Below, piece by piece: positions 1 through 9,096 of a DNA stretch of 64,000 nt (positions within the stretch are counted from its first letter, which is position 1; every line of letters starts with the position of its first letter). Position numbers and translations under genes: made by a program. The DNA lies in NCBI RefSeq assembly GCF_947501785.1, contig NZ_CANMXB010000001.1, positions 2,356,001-2,420,000 on the forward strand, in the 5' to 3' direction. The notes beneath the pieces were generated by a model. The model worked only from the letters and a program-made list of their open reading frames with translations. It had not been told where the DNA came from and did not search any database. This DNA is from an uncultured Litoreibacter sp. GTDB lineage: Bacteria; Pseudomonadota; Alphaproteobacteria; Rhodobacterales; Rhodobacteraceae.

Positions 1-309
1 TGCGATCTGGCCCGCGCACATGTCTTGGCTCTGGATTATTTGATGACCGGAAAGCCCACAATCAAAGTCAACCTTGGGAGTGGGCAGGGCCATTCCATTC
101 TTGAAATCATCCGCGAAATCGAAGCGTTCACTGGCAAGCCGCTCCCCGTCCGGTTTGAGCCCCGCCGCCCCGGTGACCCGCCGATCCTGACCGCAGATTC
201 ATCACTTGCCGCCGAGGTTCTCAGTTTTCGCACGGAAATGTCCTCCTTACGGCAGATTATCACAGATGCTGCGCCGTGGTTCGGAGTGGAGCAATATGCA
301 GTCGCCTGA
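1..309 (+). CDS. galE: UDP-glucose 4-epimerase, C-terminal part (gene cut by window edge)
   Basis: The reading frame is open from base 1 to a TGA at 307-309 and encodes the last 102 residues of a short-chain epimerase. It begins CDLARAHVLALDYL, which matches the stretch just after the usual 'VRDYIHV' of GalE. The family's C-terminal signatures follow: NLGSGQGHSILEII and RRPGDPP near the substrate pocket. GalE interconverts UDP-glucose and UDP-galactose in the cytosol. Here it probably supplies nucleotide sugars for the polysaccharide synthase downstream, whose start overlaps this stop by 14 bases. The catalytic Tyr-Lys pair and NAD-binding region lie outside the window, so activity cannot be judged. 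Confidence 0.88.
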   Translation, partial: CDLARAHVLALDYLMTGKPTIKVNLGSGQGHSILEIIREIEAFTGKPLPVRFEPRRPGDPPILTADSSLAAEVLSFRTEMSSLRQIITDAAPWFGVEQYAVA

Positions 310-2125
310 GGCCACTCAACCGTTCCTGACTCCAATTGTTGAGGGCCCAAAACGGCTATTTCTTTGGGCTTCGATCAGTGTCTGGTTGGCCGCGACAGCA
401 TGGTTCTGGGTCTGGTGGTTTGATCCTGCTCATATCGATTCTACCTGGAGATTTGTCTTACTATCCGGCTTGCTAGGGTGGTTGACCTTCCTGCAATGCT
501 ATTTCGTCTATTTCGCTATGAGAGGGGTCAGGGCCAGCGCCCCCGATCCCGTAGCTGGGCGCTTCCGTGTCGCAATGATTGTGACCAAGACCCCATCGGA
601 ACCATTTGCGTTGATCCAGAACACGTTGGAGGCAATGCTGAAGCAAAATTTCCCACATGACACCTGGCTCGCTGATGAGGACCCTAACGACGCGACCAAA
701 ACCTGGTGCGCGCAGCATGGTGTGCAAATATCGTCGCGCAAGGGCGTGGAAGCCTATCATCAGGCAACTTGGCCTCGGCGGACGCGATGCAAAGAGGGGA
801 ACCTTGCCTATTTTTACGACCATTGGGGGTATGAAGATTACGATATCGTCAGTCAACTGGACTCAGATCATGTGCCACAACCCGGCTACCTGAAAGAAAT
901 TCTCCGGCCTTTTGCAGACGATAAGATTGGCTACGTAAGTGCCCCGTCAATCTGTTCATCCAACTCCGTACGGAATTGGGCAGTGCGCACCCGGCTACAT
1001 ACCGAGGGAGCGTTTCACGGTATCTTGCAGGCGGGATACAGCAACGGTTGTGCGCCTATGTGTATCGGGTCGCATTATGCGGTTCGGACCAAGGCCCTGC
1101 GTGAGGCCGGAGGTCTGGGCCCCGAATTGGCAGAAGATCACTCGACAACGATGTTGATGAACGCGGCCGGCTGGCGCGGCGTGCACGCCGTTGATGCCAT
1201 CGCGATAGGAGACGGCCCCGCCACAGTTGCAGACCTGGCAATTCAAGAATTTCAGTGGTCGCGCAGTCTGGTCACGCTTCTACTTGTTCACACGCCGCAC
1301 TACCTGAAAAAGCTACCATTTTGGCTAAAAGCCCAGTTCTTATTTTGCCAAGTCCTGTACCCGATTTTCGGCATCACATTCCTCATGATGTATCTTTTAC
1401 CCATCGCAGCCGTGCTATTGGACATCCGATATGCGGAGGTGACCTTTCCCCAATATCTTGCCCATGCGGCGCCGCAGATACTTGCGCTGCTGGTGTTCGC
1501 CACAACTTTACAGCGCTTAGGGTTGTTCAGACCAACAGACGCCCCGGTGATCAGCTGGGAGCGCACCTTGTTCTTGCTGCTGCAATGGCCGTGGGTCCTT
1601 TGGGGTTGTATCTCAGCGGCACGCGACAGCCTTACCGGACGCTTTGTTGATTTTCGGATCACTCCGAAGGGGGAAACCGGCCCCGTCCAGCTGCCATACA
1701 AGGTTTGGGTCGTGTATCTGGTCCTTGCAATGGGGTGCATCATCCCCGTGTTGGCTGTCGACGATCTCGAAAATGCGCAGGGGTTCTATCTGCTGACTCT
1801 GGTGTCGGGCCTGCTGTACACCTTGACCGTAACGATTATTGTCGTCCGGCATATGCACGAAAACGGATGGCCCTTTGTGCTCCAGATGCGGGATGTTGCC
1901 GTGCAGTTTACCGCGGTTGCCGTCACGATCGCGCTGCTTGTGGGCGCGTTTACCTCTCGCTCGATCGAGAGCATCTATGCGCTAACTATCGGGTTGGAAC
2001 CAGTGAGTGTAGTCACGCTGCAAACCAATGTTGCTGGCGCCGGTAGTGCCAGCCGTGAACCTTTCACATATGAATTCAACTTGGACTGGGGCTTTTTGCC
2101 CCCACTTACTCCAACCTCAAACTAG
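296..2125 (+). CDS. Processive family 2 glycosyltransferase, cellulose-synthase-like membrane protein
   Basis: This 609-residue protein probably polymerises an exopolysaccharide from UDP-sugars at the inner membrane. Two N-terminal membrane segments (about 20-43 and 52-76) precede a GT-A domain. Visible motifs are DED (127-129), the metal-binding DSD (189-191), the catalytic ED in AEDHST (280-281), and QEFQW (317-321), which stands where cellulose and hyaluronan synthases have QxxRW. Several hydrophobic segments follow from about residue 340, and the C-terminus is non-hydrophobic. The ATG at 296 is preferred over an upstream in-frame start at 206, because it has GGAG at 283-286 and overlaps galE by only 14 bases. 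No PilZ domain is seen. The polymer made cannot be told from sequence. Confidence 0.82.
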   Translation: MQSPEATQPFLTPIVEGPKRLFLWASISVWLAATAWFWVWWFDPAHIDSTWRFVLLSGLLGWLTFLQCYFVYFAMRGVRASAPDPVAGRFRVAMIVTKTPSEPFALIQNTLEAMLKQNFPHDTWLADEDPNDATKTWCAQHGVQISSRKGVEAYHQATWPRRTRCKEGNLAYFYDHWGYEDYDIVSQLDSDHVPQPGYLKEILRPFADDKIGYVSAPSICSSNSVRNWAVRTRLHTEGAFHGILQAGYSNGCAPMCIGSHYAVRTKALREAGGLGPELAEDHSTTMLMNAAGWRGVHAVDAIAIGDGPATVADLAIQEFQWSRSLVTLLLVHTPHYLKKLPFWLKAQFLFCQVLYPIFGITFLMMYLLPIAAVLLDIRYAEVTFPQYLAHAAPQILALLVFATTLQRLGLFRPTDAPVISWERTLFLLLQWPWVLWGCISAARDSLTGRFVDFRITPKGETGPVQLPYKVWVVYLVLAMGCIIPVLAVDDLENAQGFYLLTLVSGLLYTLTVTIIVVRHMHENGWPFVLQMRDVAVQFTAVAVTIALLVGAFTSRSIESIYALTIGLEPVSVVTLQTNVAGAGSASREPFTYEFNLDWGFLPPLTPTSN

Positions 2126-2138
2126 GGAGACGTCTATT

Positions 2139-3032
2139 ATGGCATATTTCAAGGACAGCTTGCCCTGGAAAGTGGCCGTCAGTTTCGCCATGGCCCCTTA
2201 TATTGTTTCTGCGGCGGCTCTACCGCCAGGTGACATGCCATACGGCGCGTTTGATCCGGCCGGGGACTATAGCGACGAGAGCGAGGTTTTGATCGAGCAC
2301 GTGTTTTTGCCTTGGGAAGACGTCTCGCTCATCTCATTGTTGGATGCAGATGAATACACCTTGGAGCGCAGCCGCGCCCTGATGGTAACCATCGAACCTT
2401 GGACCTGGACCGTCGACGAACGCAACACGCCCGAATTCCTTAAGAACGGTATCTTGTCGGGTTACTATGACGCCAACATGCGAGGCATCTGCAAGATTTT
2501 GAATGATCTCCAAAGCCCTATTTCGGTGCGGTGGGGGCATGAAATGGAGCGCACAACGGGCCAATTCATTTGGTCAGACTGGGAACCAGAAGATTATATA
2601 ACCGCCTACAAGCGTATGATTGATATCTGCCGCGCAGAGGCACCAGATATTAACATCGTCTGGTCACCGGCTGGGGATCAGGGGCTTGAGCGCTACTACC
2701 CCGGCGACGATTACGTTGATGTTGTGGGGCTGTCTATCTTTGGCCTGGAAAGTTGGGAGACGGAGATTTTGGGCGGGCCGCGCACCTATGACCAATGGCT
2801 CTCTGAAACCTATGCCCGCGCATCTACCTTTGGCAAGCCAGTCATCGTAGCAGAGCTGGGCTTCGTTGGCAGTGCAGACTACGTCCAAAGCTGGCGCAAC
2901 GCGGTCAGGCAACCTCAGCCTGACAAGCCACTTTTGTCGGGTGTCGTCTACTTCAATCAAAAGGAAGTCTATCCATGGCCGGACGGCTACGGGCTGCCTG
3001 ATTGGCGACTAGAAAGCCAAATTCTTAACTGA
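2139..3032 (+). CDS. Secreted glycoside hydrolase, GH26-like
   Basis: A 297-residue protein with an N-terminal signal peptide (hydrophobic about 11-27, cut near AAA-LPP). The motif RWGHEME carries the probable acid/base Glu135, and VAELGF carries the probable nucleophile Glu239. Both patterns are typical of family 26 hydrolases (mannanases and related beta-glycanases). It starts 13 bases after the glycosyltransferase stop with a strong AGGGAGA site, so the two are probably co-transcribed. Synthase operons often include such a hydrolase to trim or release the polymer. Cleavage of a beta-linked mannan, glucan or mixed polymer is inferred; the substrate is unknown. The start at 2139 is chosen from the ribosome-binding site and signal peptide; an upstream extension lies inside the previous gene. 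Confidence 0.75.
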   Translation: MAYFKDSLPWKVAVSFAMAPYIVSAAALPPGDMPYGAFDPAGDYSDESEVLIEHVFLPWEDVSLISLLDADEYTLERSRALMVTIEPWTWTVDERNTPEFLKNGILSGYYDANMRGICKILNDLQSPISVRWGHEMERTTGQFIWSDWEPEDYITAYKRMIDICRAEAPDINIVWSPAGDQGLERYYPGDDYVDVVGLSIFGLESWETEILGGPRTYDQWLSETYARASTFGKPVIVAELGFVGSADYVQSWRNAVRQPQPDKPLLSGVVYFNQKEVYPWPDGYGLPDWRLESQILN

Positions 3033-3146
3033 GCAAAGTTACACCAGTTCTTAGATTTCCATTAATTTGCCTTTGAGCTGCGTTAAGATTGCCATAATCA
3101 AGTTCTAATAAGACGGGGTAAACCGTCATAGAAGTACGAGGTAGGC

Positions 3147-3440
3147 ATGTCGAAGCAGTCCCTTTCCGGAGGATGGCGCGCTGTCGCGTTTTTCGGCTTT
3201 GCTGGGCTAATAGCAGCCATTGACCCAGCATCGGCTGAGTCTCAGTCTGACACCAAATCGAAGCTGAAGCCCGTGGCCACCAGTTTTAATTGGATGGCCA
3301 ATGGAAATTCTCTCGACCGGCGTGAGGCGCGGGCGCGTCAAAACGCATTGCGAGCTTCTATCATCAACAGCCGTGGACGCGCTACTTGGATTTGCTCGCC
3401 CGCTGGGTTTGGTCAAAAATCCCGCTGCCGCAGAGGTTGA
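3147..3440 (+). CDS. Small secreted protein with a Cys-containing C-terminal tail, unknown function
   Basis: A 97-residue protein with a signal peptide (cleavage likely after ASA at about 30) and a mature part of roughly 67 residues. The tail ends ATWICSPAGFGQKSRC plus basic residues. The two Cys residues, 12 apart, could form one disulfide in the periplasm. GAGGTAGGC just before the ATG is a good ribosome-binding site. The gene stands alone between the hydrolase and the convergent sulfatase gene. Its last residues recall small secreted hypothetical proteins of Rhodobacteraceae, but no role is known to me. Confidence 0.6.
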   Translation: MSKQSLSGGWRAVAFFGFAGLIAAIDPASAESQSDTKSKLKPVATSFNWMANGNSLDRREARARQNALRASIINSRGRATWICSPAGFGQKSRCRRG

Positions 3441-3502
3441 TTTGCCCTCCCATTAACCAAGCAGCTGAACCACGCGACTACTGAATTAGGATGATCGGCT
3501 GT

Positions 3503-5953
3503 TCACTGGTCCGCTTGGATAAGGACGTCTGAAATGCAGTCCGATGGCGGGGACAGCTTGACCTTGAAACCACCATTGCGCCAAAGCTTATAGACCCCAT
3601 TCCAATATCCGCCCGCGTCGCCACTACTTGAACTAAATTGCTCTGCCAGATAGTAGATGCCATCAAACTCCACCCATTTCACAGACAGATTTGTGTCACC
3701 CGTCAGGCCCTCCCCGGCCCAAGAGTCGTTGAGAAACTGAATACTTAGAACAGCGCCACACCGATCCGCGTCATTATCCAAAAAATATTGGCGAAGAGCG
3801 CTTTGCTCTGTTTCAGTGTCGACCTCTTCCTGTGCGTTGCTGATCGCGCCGGATACCTCCACAACACCCAACTCCACGCCATCGACGCTAATTCTGGCCT
3901 TTGGGAAGTCACGAAAATAGGTGCCCGTGGCGTGAATAGAAAAGCTGCGGGGCGGCGCTTTTGCATTTGGAGCAAGCTCCGCATCTGAATTGACGAAACG
4001 GCTTGAATGGGCTGCCTGCCATGTTAGCCATTGAGAAAGCTTCTCTTTGTAGGTCAACACAAGGTTGGGGCTCTCGGGTGCGAGGTTTCGCGTTTCGTTC
4101 GGGTCGGCCTTCAGGTCGAACAATTCGATCTCTTTGGTGGATGCGTTGTAGATAACCTTGGTATGTCCCTCTACGAAGCCTACCAAAAAGCCATTCCACG
4201 GCGAAAAGAAGATCGTGCCGTTGGGACGCTCAACATCAAATAGGCTACGACCTTGCCAAAGCTCTGGTCGGTCAATGTCAAGAAGGTCAAGAATGGTGGC
4301 GGCGACGTCAGTCGTCGCGGCAAGACCATCCACCACGTCGCCTTCGAACAGGTTCGGATTGATGAAGTAGAGCGGCACGCGTAGATTCTCTTCGTAGACT
4401 GCGGATGCATGGCCGTAGGTGCCATGCTCGCCGAAGGCCTCACCGTGATCCCCGACAACGACGACCAATGTGTCGTCCATTAGGCCGCGCTCTTCCAATC
4501 CTTCCATCAGACTGCCAAACGCCCGGTCCGCAGCCGACACCGCGGCCATAAAACGATCAAGGTCAGCATTGCCGGATTGTTCTTCTATCTCACCTTCGAC
4601 GAAGTAGGGGAAATGCGGCTGCCCGGTCCAGAACGTGGCAAAAAAGGGCTGATCCGGGTCAGAATCGACCCAATCCAACACTGGTGGCACCGTGCAGCGG
4701 TCCGGGCCCGTGTTGTGGTAGCCCGGCCCGCTTGTACCGAAGAATCCGCCTTCACAGGTCCAGTCGCGGTAGTCTTTGACGATGTCATAGCCGGCATAGG
4801 GCAGGTAGTCGGCGCGTCTGTCGAAGCGGTTGTCTGTCGAGGCAAAGAAGCCGGTGCGAAGGCCTTGTGCTTTCAAAACATCGCCGAGAGCAAGGTAGTC
4901 TCGATCAGGAAATTCTTGCTGCGGTGAGACCGCTCGCATCTCTGGCACCACGGATGTTGTCAATGCAAAAAGCGCGTAGTTGGACGCAGGCGTTGGCGAA
5001 TAGACCCTCTCCACCCTCAAGGCGTCCTTGCCGTATTTTGTGAGGTTCGGGGTAACCGGATACGGGCTGCCATATTCTTCCACAAACCGCGCGGGCACTG
5101 ATTCGAGCACAAACAGAACGACGTTTTGAATTGGAGTCTGATCACTTTTCGGGCGTTCAACGGGGGTCGCAAACGCAACATTCGGCGGAACAAGCGGGTT
5201 AGAGCCGGAGTCCGCCGCGACGAATTCCCGCAGGCCTTCGTCAGCAGGTATTACGAAAGACTGGACCATTGCGACGGCCGGGTTCAGCGTTTCGCCCCGC
5301 GATAGTTGCTTTGGAGCCGTGGTGTACTCGTTCAACCATCCAGCTGCGAACATTGGCAAAAAGATCAATACCAATGCGAAACTCGCCTTGGCTTGGGACC
5401 GGGTAAGCAGCCGACGGATCAGATAGCGAAGCAGAAGGTAGCCAACCAACGCCGCGACTATCATCCCCGCCAGTTTAGCATCGAAAAGATGAATGATAGC
5501 GTCGCTGGCGTAGCTGCTGTTCAAAATGTCCGCATAGGTGATCCATGCCCAGGACACCGGCTCGGCCAACATGTTCATTGCGACTATATTCAGGGCCCCC
5601 CAGAGCACCAGCACAATGGCGACAAGATTGAAGCCCCAGACCACCAGCCTTGGCAGGAACAGTTGGCTAACAGCGAATGCTATTGCACCCGCGATGCTGA
5701 GCACGAGCATATCCTGAAGGCCACCCTGCGCAGTCAGGCTGACTTGCTCCAACAAGGGTCGACCAGCGAGACTGGGCCTCAAAATTACGTACCGAAATAT
5801 CGCGTAGCAAACTGCAGCTGCTAGAACACTGGCGGCAAGAGAGACGGCGGGAATCGGACAAGTACCGGCCTGCAAACCAAGCGTTGCCTCTTTTGTACGC
5901 TCGGATTCAGGGAGCTGAAAATGGATTCGTCTAGGAAAACGATCATTATCCAT
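3503..5953 (-). CDS. Membrane-anchored sulfatase / LTA-synthase-like phosphotransferase
   Basis: An 816-residue protein of the alkaline-phosphatase superfamily. The N-terminal quarter has about five membrane segments. A large periplasmic domain follows, with the family's metal-site signatures: FVLESVPARF near its start, a Ser/Thr-rich nucleophile region (PTPASNYALFALTTS), and VVVGDHGEAFGEHGTYGHAS with the paired His/Asp. The architecture is that of LtaS, OpgB or EptA-type enzymes, which transfer phosphoglycerol or phosphoethanolamine, rather than of soluble sulfatases. About 200 further residues follow the catalytic domain and match nothing I recognise. Location beside polysaccharide genes suggests modification of a glycan or periplasmic glucan (inference). 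ATG 5953 is preferred to an in-frame TTG six bases upstream. Confidence 0.75.
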   Translation of the reverse strand: MDNDRFPRRIHFQLPESERTKEATLGLQAGTCPIPAVSLAASVLAAAVCYAIFRYVILRPSLAGRPLLEQVSLTAQGGLQDMLVLSIAGAIAFAVSQLFLPRLVVWGFNLVAIVLVLWGALNIVAMNMLAEPVSWAWITYADILNSSYASDAIIHLFDAKLAGMIVAALVGYLLLRYLIRRLLTRSQAKASFALVLIFLPMFAAGWLNEYTTAPKQLSRGETLNPAVAMVQSFVIPADEGLREFVAADSGSNPLVPPNVAFATPVERPKSDQTPIQNVVLFVLESVPARFVEEYGSPYPVTPNLTKYGKDALRVERVYSPTPASNYALFALTTSVVPEMRAVSPQQEFPDRDYLALGDVLKAQGLRTGFFASTDNRFDRRADYLPYAGYDIVKDYRDWTCEGGFFGTSGPGYHNTGPDRCTVPPVLDWVDSDPDQPFFATFWTGQPHFPYFVEGEIEEQSGNADLDRFMAAVSAADRAFGSLMEGLEERGLMDDTLVVVVGDHGEAFGEHGTYGHASAVYEENLRVPLYFINPNLFEGDVVDGLAATTDVAATILDLLDIDRPELWQGRSLFDVERPNGTIFFSPWNGFLVGFVEGHTKVIYNASTKEIELFDLKADPNETRNLAPESPNLVLTYKEKLSQWLTWQAAHSSRFVNSDAELAPNAKAPPRSFSIHATGTYFRDFPKARISVDGVELGVVEVSGAISNAQEEVDTETEQSALRQYFLDNDADRCGAVLSIQFLNDSWAGEGLTGDTNLSVKWVEFDGIYYLAEQFSSSSGDAGGYWNGVYKLWRNGGFKVKLSPPSDCISDVLIQADQ

Positions 5954-6004
5954 GCGCAAGCCTGCCCGGTGGAGAAAGACAATGGTCTTCAGATCGCATT
6001 TCGA

Positions 6005-7225
6005 TTACTCGGCAATCAGGCGCGCAATGACGCTTGGGTGCATCACTGTGTCTTCGCATTTTGAGTTGTCGGGCAGACCATTGCAGGCTCTCCAAAGGGC
6101 GCGTATCGTCCCCCTGCCAGCGAAGCCGTCCAATGGTCCGAGGTAAATTCCATCCTGCCTGAGTTTCCTTTGCAAAATGTAGATAGCAAAATTTTCGTTC
6201 GTTGCGAGAACGTCCCTTGCATGCGCGACTGACTTCAGCTCGGGGCGACTGTCGTAGACCTCGGCCAATTCTGCGAAATCTCTGGGTTTCTGAGCTTTTG
6301 ACGCTTGGATGGTGAAACTCAGCCGGTCTCGAACACGCTCGCTGAGGGTGTCAGAAAATTCGGACAGATACGTCTCTGCTAGGTCTGGTGAGCTGGACAC
6401 GTTCAATTGGTTCCCGTCCCGCACCAATTGAATGAGAAATGCCGCTGCATCTGCGTTTCCCTCACGGGCGGCCGCTTCCAACCCTTCGACGGCCAAGGGC
6501 CCGCTTGCACGCATGCTTATCCCATAAAGCCGCCGTTGCGCCTCAAGCACTGCAATCTTGGTCTCACCAAGGGCCAACGCGCGCTCTGCATAGCCATCAA
6601 ACTTTCGGCGTTGCGTTTGCCCCAGATAACCATACATGGCGCCTTCAGCCAAAGATGTCCAAGCGGCACCAACACCCATATTCCCACTTTGCACCAACAT
6701 GGCTTCAGCCGTCTCGGGATCGGTCCCGCGCCACATCAATGTAGCGCCAAATGACTGAAGCCCGTTGCCATTTCCGGCCTCAGCTGCAGCCTCAAAAAGC
6801 AAGCGCGCCCGCGGCTCGTCTTTTGGCAACTGCTCACCGTAAAGGAAGAACTTCCCGAGCGCGACCATGGCCTTGTCGTCTCCCGCTTCAACGGCATATT
6901 CCAGCAAAGCCTGACCGCCAATCACATCTTGTTCCAGAAACCAGCCACCGACCAAATTCTCGCCCAATAGCCTCATGGCGTTCAGGTTGTCGTTATTGGC
7001 CGCCGTCCGAAGCAGAGTTTTCGCTTTTTCCAAATCTACAGGGGTGCCGCTACCCCAAAGATATATCTCTCCCAGCTGAAATTGGGCCTCAGCGTCGCCA
7101 GCTGCAGCTACGTCACGGAGTTTGGATAGGTCGGTTTGCTCTGCCTGCGCGAAAGCGCCAATTGGCGTCGTGACAAAAATCACGGCAGCAACAGCAAGAG
7201 CTCCAAAAATACGCACGCTAATCAT
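6005..7225 (-). CDS. Sel1-repeat (SLR/TPR) periplasmic protein with C-terminal peptidoglycan-binding-like motif
   Basis: A 406-residue exported protein whose signal peptide ends near AFAQA. Successive repeats of about 36 residues with the Sel1 pattern A..QLG..Y..G occupy roughly residues 25-250. The C-terminus reads LQRKLRQDGIYLGPLDGFAG, which resembles a peptidoglycan-binding domain type 1 repeat. Sel1 proteins act as scaffolds in envelope assembly and polysaccharide regulation; ExoR of Rhizobium is one example. Such a role fits this locus but is inferred. AAGGGA sits ten bases before ATG 7225, whereas the longer in-frame start at 7246 has no such site. It lies 51 bases upstream of the sulfatase-like gene on the same strand and may be co-transcribed with it. 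Confidence 0.75.
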   Translation of the reverse strand: MISVRIFGALAVAAVIFVTTPIGAFAQAEQTDLSKLRDVAAAGDAEAQFQLGEIYLWGSGTPVDLEKAKTLLRTAANNDNLNAMRLLGENLVGGWFLEQDVIGGQALLEYAVEAGDDKAMVALGKFFLYGEQLPKDEPRARLLFEAAAEAGNGNGLQSFGATLMWRGTDPETAEAMLVQSGNMGVGAAWTSLAEGAMYGYLGQTQRRKFDGYAERALALGETKIAVLEAQRRLYGISMRASGPLAVEGLEAAAREGNADAAAFLIQLVRDGNQLNVSSSPDLAETYLSEFSDTLSERVRDRLSFTIQASKAQKPRDFAELAEVYDSRPELKSVAHARDVLATNENFAIYILQRKLRQDGIYLGPLDGFAGRGTIRALWRACNGLPDNSKCEDTVMHPSVIARLIAE

Positions 7226-7724
7226 ACCACTTTCCCTTGGATTCATTTAACGGGATGAAGGTCACTGGAGTCAAATATTCCACGAGCTTGCGGGCGCGAC
7301 CACAGCATGGGTTTTGACAGAACTCCGTTGCTGAACCAAACCTAAGCGGTTTTTCCACTGACGCAGCGTATACTTAAGATATTTAATTCGCCGCATGCAA
7401 ATCAGTCAGGTTTTTGTGCAAGTTGTTGGGGACGTTCCCGACGAGCCATGCGGTAGAGTTGGCGGGTTCTAAACAAATTCTGAGGCTGGATAAGCAAAGA
7501 AAACGGCTGCTATTTCGCATCGCGCTTCTTGAAGATACGAGGACGCAATGGAGCGTTTCAGTGCTGTGTTGGCAGATTCATACTTCTTTGGAGTAAGCGA
7601 TGATCGGTTTGACGTGCCGCGCCGCAGCATCAAATCTTCGTTGTGAGCGACTGCTAATGGGATGTACCGGCTGCTTCACCCAGCAGGTTAGGCTTTGCCT
7701 ATTTCTGCAAACTGGAGAAGTAGC
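7226..7724 (+). other. Gene-free stretch; probable left end of an IS110-type element
   Basis: No convincing gene is seen. The first part should hold the promoter of the leftward Sel1-repeat gene. The last 150-200 bases lie upstream of the IS110 transposase remnant and contain a hairpin-forming segment near 7663-7690 (CTGCT, TCACCC, AGCAG). In group IS110 elements the 5' non-coding end encodes the bridge RNA, so this part may be an IS end with such an RNA. The outer border of the element could not be fixed by eye. Confidence 0.35.
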
Positions 7725-8444
7725 ATGGCGAAGAATGACTTTGACGAGCTGATGTCGATCGGCGTCGATATAGACAAGGACACCTTCCACATTGTGGGTT
7801 TTGACCCGTCCGGACAACGCGTTTTGCGCAAACAGATTGAGCGACTGGCGTTGGCCGCGACATTTGAGAAGCTGCCGCGCTGTATCTTGGGCATGGAGCC
7901 ATGCCTGAGCGCACACTTTGTCAGCCGGACATTGCGTGAGATGGGCTTCGAGCCCCGGATCAACCCGGCGATCTATGTGAAGCCATTCAATAAGGGTCAA
8001 AAGAACAACTACAACGACGCGGAGGCAATCGCCAAGGCGGCACTTCGCCCCAACCTGCAAACCGTGTCCGAGAAGAGCCAGGATCAGCTGGACCTGCAGG
8101 CACTGCATCGGGTCAGGTCAAGGTTGGTGTCTCGTCGGACGGCGACTATCAATCAGATCCGCGCATTCCTGATTGAGCAGGGCATCACGGTACGGAAGGG
8201 GCTTCGGGCTTTGAAGAACTCGTTTGAGGCGATCCTCGAAGAGCGCAAGGATGAGATATCGAGCCCAAAGCGGTCATTGACTACCGGTAATCCAACTTGT
8301 AGGGTTTGCCCCTTGGAAAGATCGAACAACTGGCCGCAATACGAACTGGCCTGTAAAAAATGCTTGATGGTCATTCAGAGTGCTAGCCAGATACCCTGCT
8401 GGGAAGTTTTGACTATTTCGCGCCTTAACCTAGAAGTCTGCTGA
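7725..8444 (+). pseudogene. IS110-family transposase remnant, N-terminal RuvC-like domain kept, C-terminus decayed
   Basis: The reading frame gives 239 residues; intact IS110 transposases have about 310-400. The first about 180 residues match the family: the acidic DEDD-type domain starts IGVDIDKDTFHIVGFD, followed by LGMEPC, GQKNNYNDAEAIAKAA and IRAFLIEQGITVRKG. After ERKDEISSP the match is lost. A degenerate trace near QIPCWEVLTISRL resembles the IPGIGPLTATAL region, so the C-terminal serine-recombinase-like domain is mostly deleted or frameshifted. GGAGAAG at 7713-7719 is an intact ribosome-binding site. A complete recombinase cannot be made, so the element should be immobile on its own. 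Confidence 0.8.
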
Positions 8445-9096
8445 CGAACGATCCGGTGGGTTTCGTGCGTTGTTCGATCGGTATGGTCCAGTCGACGATT
8501 TTGCGCATACGTTGTTTTTCCGCGTCAACGCGGAGACGGAAGTGGAGTTCCCACCAGTGCGAGGACAGATGGATCATCACTGCGCTGCAAAGCAGTATGA
8601 ACGCGATTTGATAGAACATTATTTCGCCCCGTTTCGGAGTACGTCACTTGTTACAGAATGTAGATTCGCCGCTTTTCTGAGCAGTTAACCTTATTTAATC
8701 GTCAAATATGGCTGGATCCGATCAAAATTACGGCGGAACAGTGGCGGAACAGACGGTTTTTGCCGCAAAGTCGCCAGATTTGACGAAGATGTGCTGAGAA
8801 GTCAAAATTGTATCGCTAATCGAAACAATCTGACTTTTGACCTAGTTTTCTAAAAGAGCTCAGACCAGCCTAAATTGGAATGTCAGCTTCGTGCCGCAAT
8901 CCGTGAGTTCGCCTAACATCTGATTTTGCGGTTGCGGCGAATATCGGTAATCCGGGCTGCGATCGCAGCATTGCCGAGGATTGGTCAATGTCGGCTATGG
9001 GCCGTCCGTATCGGTTCGAGCCTCCATTGTCGAACAGATGCTGCGATTGCTCCGATGGCGGCAGAGAGTCCGTTTCAACTTCGTTCTGCAATGCAG
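8445..9096. other. 650-bp stretch without a clear gene
   Basis: This probably contains further IS debris and one dispersed repeat copy (listed separately). One short minus-strand frame, 8425-8619, could encode a 64-residue protein with a single N-terminal membrane helix. It lacks a good ribosome-binding site and overlaps the transposase remnant, so it is not called as a gene. A short tandem GGCGGAACAG repeat occurs near 8732-8752. Confidence 0.4.
8941..9006 (+). repeat. Dispersed two-hairpin intergenic element, copy 1
   Basis: It contains GGGCTGCGATCGCAGCA (first hairpin) and then TCGGCTATGGGCCGTCC (second hairpin). Seven similar segments occur elsewhere in the window in the same orientation. 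This copy lies downstream of the LysR gene that ends at 9097. Confidence 0.6.
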
